The translations under genes and the position numbers were made by a program. Below, in pieces: positions 1 to 6,575 of a stretch of 6,575 nucleotides of DNA. Origin of the DNA: Prevotella sp. (GTDB lineage: Bacteria; Bacteroidota; Bacteroidia; Bacteroidales; Bacteroidaceae); NCBI GenBank assembly GCA_021204605.1, contig JAJPZD010000133.1, forward strand, positions 2,196 through 8,770. Reading direction: 5' to 3'. The notes beneath the pieces were generated by a model. That model did no database searches and was not told the DNA's origin. It was given only the letters and a program-made list of their open reading frames with translations. The number at the start of each line of letters is the position of its first letter. Position 1 is the stretch's first letter.

Positions 1-3000
1 ACGAGTTGCGAATACCATGTGCGGAAATCGACATCCCTGTGCTGGGCGCGGTAGAGACAATTCAGAATGCGGTGCAAGACGTTTTTCAGACCTTGTAAAT
101 CGGGAATTGTCTTGGCATTGACAATACGGAAGAAGATGTTCAAAACCTCTTCAAACTTAACAAAATTCACACCATCACAGATGTCAGCGAAATCTTTCTG
201 AAACTCATTAAGCATTTTCTGTTTTAAATCGTCCTCATCATATTCCGGATTAATGGCATTTCTAACTTTATCACGGATGTATTCGTTGAGGCTCTCCTTA
301 AATTCAGGATTTTTCCAATAATAATCCATAAGTTGTGTGTAGGTAGTCTTTGAATCAGCCATCTGACTATCCACCTGTTCATCGCAGTCCTGATATGCCG
401 TTACCAAATCGCTGTTGAGCATGGAATTGCGCACCGAATCGTCTTGCGTAACACGCTCCACTATCTCGTTAACCTGTTTGCGTACCAAATCCTCATCTCT
501 CCAATCAATATTGCCGAACAGTTCATTAAAATGCTGTTCTATTTCACTCAATTTTTGAATTTCAGGCTTATAACTTGGATTTATGGTTGTCGGCACAGGT
601 GTTATTTCCTTATCCTCATTCTTCAATATTATTGCACGTTCCTCTTTCTTTTCAAGGCGGTAGCGGTCGAAGTCAACAGCCTCAATAAGTCCTTCTGTCA
701 AGTTATCCATTCCTAATGAAGGCAATTTGTTGAGCAACAGTTTAAGAACAGTCTGCTTCATCTCCCACTCCACATTGTAAGAAAGCATTATTGTAGCCAG
801 GAACTCGTATGTGCGGATATAAGTCTTTATCGCACCCTTACATTCCACCTGATGATCTTTTTCGAGTTTACAGAAATTATCATTTATCTTGTCGAGCAAC
901 GGATCTATTTCGGTTCTTGGCGCATTGCTCCAATATTTATCGTTTATCTCATTCACATCATCATCCGTATAGATGCAAAAATTTTCTATCGTGTCCAACA
1001 AGTCATTGAGTTTGTTTGGGTCGGTCTCCTTACTCAAAATCGTTGTCTTGTAGAACATCTGGAAATCGCTTTCCACGCTCTCGTATGTGTTTGCGAAATC
1101 GAGCACACAAGTATCTACTTTTTTAGGATGAGTACGGTTCAGCCTTGACAATGTCTGGACGGTCTGCACACCGTGTAATTCCTTGTCTAAATACATCGTA
1201 TGCAGCAGAGGCTCATCATAACCAGTCTGGAACTTGTCAGCCACAATCAAGAAACGATAATTTCCTGTACGGAACTTCTTTTCTATCTCATCAGTTCGAA
1301 AGCCATTAATCCCACCCTCAGTCACTGGTTTACCATTGTAATTAGGATTGCCACTGAATGCGACAATAGCCCTATATGGAGATTTGCGTTCTTCAAGCAA
1401 TTTTTTAACAACATAAAAGTAGTTTATTGCCCGTTGTATATCGCCAGTGCAAATCATACAGCGGGCGTCTCCGCCTATTTTGTGGGCGATGGATTTGTGA
1501 AAATGCTCCACGATAATCTTTGCCTTCTTCTCAACGGTTTCAGGCTGGCTTTCCACAAAGAAGCGCAATTTCTTCATCGCCTGTTTTTCGTCAAACTTCG
1601 GATCATCCTCTATTTTCTTTTGGATATGATAGAAACTGTCGTAAGTTGTGTAATATTTTAGCACGTCAAGAATGAAGCCTTCCTCAATAGCCTGTTTCAT
1701 GCTATACACATGGAACGGACGATGCCCTATCTCACCATTAGGTTGAGGGAAAGGCGTGCCGAACATCTCCAACGTCTTGTTCTTCGGTGTTGCGGTAAAG
1801 GCATAGAAATTGGCATTGCCGGCAATATGGCGTGCTTTCATGAATTTCTCCACAATCTCGTTTACCTCATCCTCAGCATCTTTCTGTACACCGTTGAGAG
1901 CCATATTCTGCATGGCACTCATTTTTCCGCTTTGGCTGGAATGAGCCTCATCAATGATTACCGCAAATTGCTTATCCGCCAAATCTGATCCGACTGCATC
2001 AAGTATGAAAGGAAACTTCTGCACAGTGGTAAGCACAATCTTCTTCCCACTTTTTAAAAGACTGCTTAAATCCTTACTGGATTCTGCTCTACCAACGATA
2101 TTCTTATTGTGCTTGAATGCCTTGATATTGTCAGTAAGTTGTTTGTCCAAATTAACACGGTCGGTTACAACAACAACACTGTCAAACATGAGTTTTGAAT
2201 TTTGAAGCAACTCAACAAGCTGGTATGCCAACCATGTAATACTGTTGGACTTCCCAGAACCGGCTGAATGTTGGATTAAGTACCTCTGCCCTACTTCATG
2301 AGATTTTGTCTCTGAAAGCAAATTACGCACTACTTCCAACTGGTGCCAGCGTGGCCATATAATTTTCTCTTTCCATTTGCCCGTATCGGCATCTATCTCC
2401 TCTATAACCTGTGCGTAATGTTCTATGATGTCACTCAGTCTTTCCTTTATCAGAATATCTTCCCAAAGATAAGCCGTTTTCAGTCCGTTTTCATTAACAG
2501 GGTTTCCCGCACCATCGTTAACGCCCTTATTGAAGGGCAAGAACCAACTATCCTTGCCGCACAGTTTTGTGCACATTGCCACGGTCTCATCGTCAACGGC
2601 GAAATGAACGGCACAGCGTTTCGGCATGAACAGCAAATCCTTCGGATTTCTGTCTGCCTTATACTGGTTTATGGCATCACTTGTATTCTGACAAGTAATC
2701 TGGTTTTTCAGTTCCATTGTGATAATGGGTAAACCATTAATGAAGATTGCCACATCGAGTGACAGACGTTTATCCTCGTTGCTGTAATGCAACTGTCGGA
2801 TTACACTGAAATTATTATTGTTGTATCGTGCTTGACCGTCCTCGCTCAACTCTGATGGCAATGGGTTATAAAGCACAAAAGTATTGCTCAAATGTTTCAC
2901 TCCCTTGCGCAACACGTCAACCACACCACGTTTCGTAATTTCATTACGTAAACGTTCCAAAAACCTACGGCGATTATTACTATTTGCAAAAATCTGAGCC

Positions 3001-3170
3001 TCATTGACCACGTCTAGTTGCGATACTTTAAGGAACGATTCAAGTCGTTCTATGTCAAGGGCATAGCCCTTGTCGTAATCATCACTCTCACCAAGCTCGA
3101 AACCGTTCTTATCAGTAAGATATTTTACTATAAGGTCTTCCAACGACCTTTCATTCATCTGCGTAGGCAT
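1..3170 (-). CDS. hsdR: Type I restriction enzyme R subunit (HsdR), C-terminus cut by window edge
   Basis: Restriction and DNA-translocation subunit of a Type I restriction-modification complex; in this family it uses ATP to pull DNA past the bound enzyme and cuts far from an unmethylated target. The frame is open for 1056 codons to the window edge. Seen in order: an N-terminal nuclease with D139, then E153-L154-K155 (the PD-(D/E)xK pattern) and a downstream Q169/Y170; a superfamily 2 helicase motor with Walker A A303-GSGKS-308, DEAH box D407-H410, motif III T459-A-T461, a motif V-like G650-Y-D652 and motif VI Q672-TLSRLNR-679; then a helical, charged C-terminal region from about 780. Family members are about 1000-1100 residues, so little is missing. 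ATG at 3170 is preceded by in-frame TAA and TGA within 9 bases; a second ATG at codon 5 (3158) is possible. It is divergent from hsdM and lies 6 bases after an hsdS relic. Sampled GC is higher than in hsdM or hsdS. Confidence 0.96.
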   Translation of the reverse strand, partial: MPTQMNERSLEDLIVKYLTDKNGFELGESDDYDKGYALDIERLESFLKVSQLDVVNEAQIFANSNNRRRFLERLRNEITKRGVVDVLRKGVKHLSNTFVLYNPLPSELSEDGQARYNNNNFSVIRQLHYSNEDKRLSLDVAIFINGLPIITMELKNQITCQNTSDAINQYKADRNPKDLLFMPKRCAVHFAVDDETVAMCTKLCGKDSWFLPFNKGVNDGAGNPVNENGLKTAYLWEDILIKERLSDIIEHYAQVIEEIDADTGKWKEKIIWPRWHQLEVVRNLLSETKSHEVGQRYLIQHSAGSGKSNSITWLAYQLVELLQNSKLMFDSVVVVTDRVNLDKQLTDNIKAFKHNKNIVGRAESSKDLSSLLKSGKKIVLTTVQKFPFILDAVGSDLADKQFAVIIDEAHSSQSGKMSAMQNMALNGVQKDAEDEVNEIVEKFMKARHIAGNANFYAFTATPKNKTLEMFGTPFPQPNGEIGHRPFHVYSMKQAIEEGFILDVLKYYTTYDSFYHIQKKIEDDPKFDEKQAMKKLRFFVESQPETVEKKAKIIVEHFHKSIAHKIGGDARCMICTGDIQRAINYFYVVKKLLEERKSPYRAIVAFSGNPNYNGKPVTEGGINGFRTDEIEKKFRTGNYRFLIVADKFQTGYDEPLLHTMYLDKELHGVQTVQTLSRLNRTHPKKVDTCVLDFANTYESVESDFQMFYKTTILSKETDPNKLNDLLDTIENFCIYTDDDVNEINDKYWSNAPRTEIDPLLDKINDNFCKLEKDHQVECKGAIKTYIRTYEFLATIMLSYNVEWEMKQTVLKLLLNKLPSLGMDNLTEGLIEAVDFDRYRLEKKEERAIILKNEDKEITPVPTTINPSYKPEIQKLSEIEQHFNELFGNIDWRDEDLVRKQVNEIVERVTQDDSVRNSMLNSDLVTAYQDCDEQVDSQMADSKTTYTQLMDYYWKNPEFKESLNEYIRDKVRNAINPEYDEDDLKQKMLNEFQKDFADICDGVNFVKFEEVLNIFFRIVNAKTIPDLQGLKNVLHRILNCLYRAQHRDVDFRTWYSQL

Positions 3171-3176
3171 ATATTA

Positions 3177-3260
3177 TCAGGTTTTAATCTGGTTGAACAT
3201 TTTTTTCCCAGTCACAACATCACTAATCAGACGCTGTTTAAATTCTTTAAGGTAGTCAAT
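3177..3260 (-). pseudogene. Orphan 3' end of an hsdS gene (relic tail)
   Basis: On the minus strand this reads as 27 codons plus TGA: IDYLKEFKQRLISDVV, then TGKKMFNQIKT. This is the typical C-terminal helix of Type I specificity subunits and matches the end of the intact hsdS here (IDYLKEYKQ). Upstream the frame keeps a few unrelated codons before an in-frame TAA, and no target-recognition domain is present, so it is a fragment and not a gene. It ends 6 bases before the hsdR start on the same strand, the spacing expected if an hsdS once preceded hsdR in an operon. Its ATG at 3200, preceded by a purine run, could make a 7-residue leader peptide ending just before hsdR; this is speculative. Confidence 0.8.
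3231..3260 (-). repeat. Left arm of inverted repeat (hsdS 3'-end sequence)
   Basis: Read on the minus strand, these 30 bases begin attgactaccttaaagaat and match 6546-6575 on the plus strand at 27 of 30 positions, with the first 19 exact. The arms enclose 3285 bases holding all of hsdM and almost all of hsdS. Upstream of the arm the similarity fades to a T-rich stretch. The match follows from both arms encoding the hsdS C-terminal helix, and it could also serve as a recombination site. Confidence 0.85.
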
Positions 3261-3306
3261 AAGAGAAAAACATATTCCTTTTAATTAAAAAAGAAAATAC
3301 AGTAAT
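3261..3306. promoter_or_regulatory. AT-rich divergent intergenic region, presumed promoters
   Basis: Only 8 of these 46 bases are G or C. The stretch lies between the hsdS relic and the hsdM start, so it should carry the hsdM promoter and may carry one for hsdR. It contains the perfect 12-base palindrome TTTTAATTAAAA (3279-3290), which overlaps the in-frame TAA upstream of hsdM. I found no convincing Bacteroidetes -33 TTTG / -7 TAnnTTTG pair on either strand, so the promoter role is inferred from position and composition only. Confidence 0.35.
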
Positions 3307-5349
3307 ATGGATCAAATTCAATATAACCAGTTGTTCAATTTCATTTGGAACATTGCAAATGATGTACTTGTGAACCCCTTTAATAAAAGTGATTACAAGA
3401 AGATAATAATGCCAATGTTGGTATTACGTCGGCTTGATATTATACTTGAAGATACACATGAAGCTGTGCTGGAAAAGAAAAAAGAACTTATCTCATTAGG
3501 TTATTCCGAAGATGCACAAGAACAATTTCTTTTTAATATAACAAAACATCAGTTTTACAATACTTCCAATTTTACCATGAAGAATCTTCGTGGTGAGACA
3601 AACCCTATCCGTCTTAAGCAGAATTTTTTGGAATATCTTGATGGATTCTCAAAAGATGTTCAGGATATCATAGAAAAATTAGATTTGAAGCACCAAGTAG
3701 AAAACCTTTTTAAAGAAGATTGTTTGGGTTCTATTATAGAAAAATTTACTGATGATGGAATTAATCTCGGTATCAATCCTATACTTAATGCTGATGGTAC
3801 CGTGAGACTTCCTGGTGTGGATAACCATACATTAGGAACAATTTTTGAAGAACTTTTAAGAAGATTCAACGAGGAATATAGTGTTACAGAAGCAGGAGAA
3901 CATTTCACTCCACGTGATTACGTTGCACTTATGGCAGATATTGCAGTAATACCAATAGCAGATAAATTGCAGTCAGCAACTTATTCCATTTATGATGGTG
4001 CTTGTGGTACAGGTGGCATTCTATCAATTGCAGAAGAAAGAATACAAACAATCGCAAAAGAAAGAGGGAAACAAGTGAAAATAAACCTGTATGGTCAAGA
4101 ATTACAACCCGAAACTTACGCTACCTGCAAGGCTGATTTAATGCTGTCATCCTCAGCAGACTCTTTCCATTATACATTTAACGGAGAAAAGCGAGAACGT
4201 TTTTTCTTTGGTTCTACTATAAGTAATGATGGTCACTCTCACATGAAATTTGATTTCTGCATTTCAAATCCTCCTTTTGGTACGCCTTGGAAAAGAGATT
4301 TAAAAGCTTGGGGAATAGGAAATGACAAATCAAAAATCACAGACAGACGTTTCTATCAGCAAACAAATTATGATGATAGCATTAATGTGAATTTCATACC
4401 TGATGTTGGAGACCCACAAATGCTATTTCTTGCAAATAATGTATCGAGAATGAAAGATACTGAATTAGGAACACGAATTGTAGAAGTGCATAATGGTTCA
4501 AGTCTTTTCACAGGCAATGCTGGTGGTGGTGAGAGCAATCTGAGAAAGTATATTATAGAGAATGACTTATTGGAGGCAATTATTGCCATGCCCGAAAAGG
4601 ACTTTTACAACACAGGAATTGGAACATATATTTGGGTTGTGACAAACCGCAAAGAGTCTCGCCGTCGTGGAAAAGTGCAACTGATTGATGCGACAGAAAT
4701 TAAAACTCCGTTGCGCAAAAATCTTGGTGAGAAAAATTGCGAAACCAACAAAGATAACCGCAAGGAAATAATGCGTCTTTTGCAGGATTTCAAAGAGACT
4801 GAAAAAAGCAAAATTTTCCCCAATAAAGAGTTTGGTTATTGGGAAATAAAAGTTGACCGTCCATTGCGATTACGTGTTCTTCCAAACAATGATATTACAG
4901 TTGGCAAACTAACTGAAGCTGAAATAGAAAAGTGCCGTACTGCAATGGCTGCCGTTCCTGCTGATACTCCACTCGATGATTGGAATGCATATTGTGCTGC
5001 ATTAGGAAAGTTAACTAAAGCAATATTAAACAAATTTCGTCCATTAATTACTGTTATTGACCCCGATTGTAAACCTGTAAATGGTGAAGCAGATAAGAAT
5101 TTGCGTGATATTGAACAAGTTCCATTACTTTATGAGGGTGGTATTGAAGCATTTATGCAAAAGGAAGTTTTGCCATACACGCCAGATGCATACGTTGCCA
5201 AAGATGAAACAAAAGTTGGTTACGAGTTATCTTTCACCAAATATTTCTATCGTCCAAAGGAACTTCGTTCTATTGAGGACATCTCTAATGATATCATCTC
5301 CATAGAAAATGATACAAAAGGCTTGCTTGAAGAAATTCTTACAATATGA
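3307..5349 (+). CDS. hsdM: Type I restriction-modification DNA methyltransferase subunit (HsdM)
   Basis: Adenine-N6 DNA methyltransferase subunit; with HsdS it methylates the host copies of the target sequence, using S-adenosylmethionine. The 680-residue protein starts with an HsdM N-terminal helical domain (about 5-150, including a PMLVLRRLD stretch). It continues with HFTPRDYVALM (199-209), SAM-binding motif I D230-GACGTGG-237 and catalytic motif IV N321-PPF-324, the form typical of adenine-N6 enzymes. The conserved SLFTGNAGGGESN and GTYIWVVTNRK blocks follow at roughly 400-450. The C-terminal part (about 520-680) ends in a GYELSFTKYFYRP segment and a helix; this extension matches the longer HsdM subfamily, so the length is normal there. 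ATG at 3307 follows an in-frame TAA at 3286; no clear ribosome-binding motif is visible. hsdS starts 8 bases after the stop, indicating one transcript. Confidence 0.97.
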   Translation: MDQIQYNQLFNFIWNIANDVLVNPFNKSDYKKIIMPMLVLRRLDIILEDTHEAVLEKKKELISLGYSEDAQEQFLFNITKHQFYNTSNFTMKNLRGETNPIRLKQNFLEYLDGFSKDVQDIIEKLDLKHQVENLFKEDCLGSIIEKFTDDGINLGINPILNADGTVRLPGVDNHTLGTIFEELLRRFNEEYSVTEAGEHFTPRDYVALMADIAVIPIADKLQSATYSIYDGACGTGGILSIAEERIQTIAKERGKQVKINLYGQELQPETYATCKADLMLSSSADSFHYTFNGEKRERFFFGSTISNDGHSHMKFDFCISNPPFGTPWKRDLKAWGIGNDKSKITDRRFYQQTNYDDSINVNFIPDVGDPQMLFLANNVSRMKDTELGTRIVEVHNGSSLFTGNAGGGESNLRKYIIENDLLEAIIAMPEKDFYNTGIGTYIWVVTNRKESRRRGKVQLIDATEIKTPLRKNLGEKNCETNKDNRKEIMRLLQDFKETEKSKIFPNKEFGYWEIKVDRPLRLRVLPNNDITVGKLTEAEIEKCRTAMAAVPADTPLDDWNAYCAALGKLTKAILNKFRPLITVIDPDCKPVNGEADKNLRDIEQVPLLYEGGIEAFMQKEVLPYTPDAYVAKDETKVGYELSFTKYFYRPKELRSIEDISNDIISIENDTKGLLEEILTI

Positions 5350-5357
5350 TTTGAGAT

Positions 5358-6575
5358 ATGAAAAGATACGAGAGATACAAAGATAGTGGAATTAAATGGA
5401 TAGGTGAAATTCCTGAACACTGGAAAACCAAGAAAATCAAATACGTTTTTACAGAACGTTCAGAGAAAGGTTTTCCGAATGAGCCTGTATTATGCTCGAC
5501 ACAAAAATATGGCGTTATACCACAAAGTCTCTATGAAAATCGTGTAGTAGTCGTAAATAAAGGATTGGAGAACTTAAAACGCGTTCGGAAGGGCGATTTT
5601 GTAATTAGTTTGAGGTCTTTTCAAGGTGGTATTGAATATGCTTATTATCAAGGAATAATAAGTGCTGCATACACCATTCTTCAACTAACAGATACTGCCA
5701 ATTCTGACTATCTTAAATACATCTTCAAATCATTAGATTTTATACAACTATTAAAAACTTGCGTTACTGGCATTCGAGAAGGTCAGAACATCAACTATGA
5801 ACTTTTGCGCAAAAATTCGATTCCTTTACCTCCACTGAATGAACAGACAATAATTGTATCTTATCTTGATAAAAAAATTAGCGAGATAGACTCGTATGTG
5901 GAAAAAAGGAAGAAATTAATTGCAAGTCTTTCTGAACTAAAACAGTCTGTTATTGCAAAAGCTGTTACAAAAGGCTTAAATCCTAATGTACCCATGAAAT
6001 ATTCTGGTATTACATGGATAGGAATGATACCTGAACATTGGGAGTTGAAAAAAATTAGGAATTTTACAAAAATGATATCTATAAAAGGGTATGGTGATAT
6101 GGCACTTTTATCTGTTACACGTGAAAAAGGTGTAATAGAGCGTAATATTGATGACAAAGATGAAAATCACAATTATATTCCAGATGATTTGAGTGGATAT
6201 AAACTTGTCAAAAAAGGGCAATTCGTAATTAATAAGATGAAATCATGGCAGGGCTCCTATGGCGTATCAGATTATAACGGTATTGTAAGTCCAGCATATT
6301 ATGTTTGTGATTTAGATTTTCCATGTAAAGCATATTTTTCCATTGCAATAAGAAGTAAAGCTTATATTCCCTTTTTTACACAATATTCCAAAGGAATTCG
6401 AGTAGGTCAATGGGATTTATCTCCTATTGGACTAAAAAATATTCCTTTTATCATTCCTCCACGAGAAGAACAGCAAGCTATTGTGGATTATTTAAATCGA
6501 AAAATTAATAAGATAGAAGCGTATAAAAAATCTTTGCTCTCTGAAATTGACTACCTTAAAGAATACAAACAGTGT
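5358..6575 (+). CDS. hsdS: Type I restriction-modification specificity subunit (HsdS), 3' end beyond window
   Basis: DNA-recognition subunit; two target-recognition domains (TRDs) each read half of a bipartite site, and the conserved helices between them hold HsdM and HsdR. The 406 visible codons show two homologous halves: GIKWIGEIPEHW (11-22) and GITWIGMIPEHW (217-228) open TRD1 and TRD2. Each TRD has a KG-x-FVI / QG / GI-x-S-x-AY pattern (78-105 and 286-314) and a GIR-x-GQ motif (138-143 and 346-351). Each ends in a proline-rich linker plus EQ (PLPPLNEQ 156-163; IPPREEQ 366-372) followed by a long charged helix. ATG at 5358 has an in-frame TGA at 5352, so it is the first possible start. 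Judging from the relic tail at 3177-3230, about 17 residues are missing. The second half is very AT-rich (34 of 120 bases G or C over 6061-6180), which suggests TRD exchange. Confidence 0.95.
   Translation, partial: MKRYERYKDSGIKWIGEIPEHWKTKKIKYVFTERSEKGFPNEPVLCSTQKYGVIPQSLYENRVVVVNKGLENLKRVRKGDFVISLRSFQGGIEYAYYQGIISAAYTILQLTDTANSDYLKYIFKSLDFIQLLKTCVTGIREGQNINYELLRKNSIPLPPLNEQTIIVSYLDKKISEIDSYVEKRKKLIASLSELKQSVIAKAVTKGLNPNVPMKYSGITWIGMIPEHWELKKIRNFTKMISIKGYGDMALLSVTREKGVIERNIDDKDENHNYIPDDLSGYKLVKKGQFVINKMKSWQGSYGVSDYNGIVSPAYYVCDLDFPCKAYFSIAIRSKAYIPFFTQYSKGIRVGQWDLSPIGLKNIPFIIPPREEQQAIVDYLNRKINKIEAYKKSLLSEIDYLKEYKQC
5388..5423 (+). repeat. Direct repeat copy 1, start of TRD1
   Basis: These 36 bases encode GIKWIGEIPEHW and match 6006-6041 at 28 of 36 positions in the same orientation. 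They mark the beginning of the first half of HsdS. Such in-frame conserved blocks flanking TRDs are where recombination between hsdS alleles can swap recognition domains. Confidence 0.75.
6006..6041 (+). repeat. Direct repeat copy 2, start of TRD2
   Basis: These bases encode GITWIGMIPEHW and are the second copy of the 36-base block at 5388-5423, 618 bases downstream. The 618-base offset is 206 codons, so the two halves of HsdS stay in register. The repeat reflects the duplicated architecture of the protein. Confidence 0.75.
6546..6575 (+). repeat. Right arm of inverted repeat, inside hsdS 3' end
   Basis: This arm encodes IDYLKEYKQC at the visible end of HsdS and pairs with 3231-3260 on the opposite strand (27/30, mismatches at arm positions 20, 21 and 28). 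It runs into the window edge, so the repeat may be longer than seen. Position 6546 is in frame with the hsdS start, and the left arm is read in the same register, so recombination here would keep the hsdS frame. Confidence 0.85.

Noticed and set aside
1200..1661. Open frame of 153 codons on the plus strand, with shorter plus-strand frames elsewhere in 444-3284
   Set aside because: They lie antisense to the continuous 1056-codon hsdR frame, which carries nuclease and helicase motifs. Their translations show no recognisable domain, so they are shadows. The frame at 3018-3284 also crosses the intergenic relic.
3267..3274. TATGTTTT on the minus strand, close to a Bacteroidetes -7 element (TAnnTTTG), about 100 bases upstream of hsdR
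   Set aside because: The last base does not fit and no TTTG -33 element is found at the proper distance, so it is not called as a promoter.
3660..5033. Minus-strand open frames of 65-82 codons inside hsdM
   Set aside because: They oppose a full-length HsdM with motifs I and IV, and their translations look like noise.
5081..5305. Plus-strand 74-codon frame overlapping the hsdM 3' end
   Set aside because: It is in another frame of the conserved hsdM C-terminal region and has no supporting start signal or domain.
5861..6157. Minus-strand 98-codon frame inside hsdS, rich in hydrophobic residues
   Set aside because: It is antisense to the conserved central helix and TRD2 start of HsdS; the hydrophobicity comes from reading A-rich codons in reverse.
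3307..6575. A solitary methyltransferase or BREX/DISARM-type defence system
   Set aside because: The neighbours are a classical HsdS and a complete-looking HsdR; no PglZ, BrxC, DrmA-like or other extra defence genes are present.

Overview
The window holds one Type I restriction-modification locus, probably from a member of the Bacteroidales (Bacteroides/Prevotella-like). The organism call is an inference. It rests on AT-rich coding sequence, A-rich gene starts with no clear Shine-Dalgarno motif, and resemblance to Type I subunits I associate with gut Bacteroidetes; no marker gene is present.

Layout: positions 3170 down to 1 (minus strand) encode HsdR, the restriction/translocation subunit, complete at its N-terminus and cut by the window edge close to its C-terminus. 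Positions 3171-3306 form a short divergent intergenic region. On the plus strand, hsdM (3307-5349) is followed after 8 bases by hsdS (5358 to the window end), which lacks only its last residues. There are no tRNA or rRNA genes, CRISPR arrays, transposases or recombinases. Catalytic motifs are present in both enzymatic subunits, and all three reading frames are unbroken, so the system looks functional.

How the genes work together: HsdS reads a bipartite DNA target through two target-recognition domains. With HsdM it forms the adenine-N6 methyltransferase that protects host DNA. When HsdR joins, the complex translocates and cuts DNA whose target is unmethylated.

The most interesting signal is in the intergenic region. 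Immediately upstream of hsdR, on the same strand, lies the orphaned 3' end of an hsdS gene (27 codons plus stop, 3260 down to 3177). Its first 30 bases form an inverted repeat (27/30 identical, the first 19 exact) with the last 30 bases of the window, inside the 3' end of the intact hsdS. The repeat arms are also in the same reading-frame register. Inverting the 3.3 kb between them would give a co-directional hsdM-hsdS-hsdR operon with hsdS joined in frame to the relic tail. So the locus either is an invertible (phase-variable) module or records a past inversion or cassette replacement. Base composition agrees with a mosaic origin: sampled stretches of hsdR are near 43% GC, and sampled stretches of the second half of hsdS are near 28% or lower.
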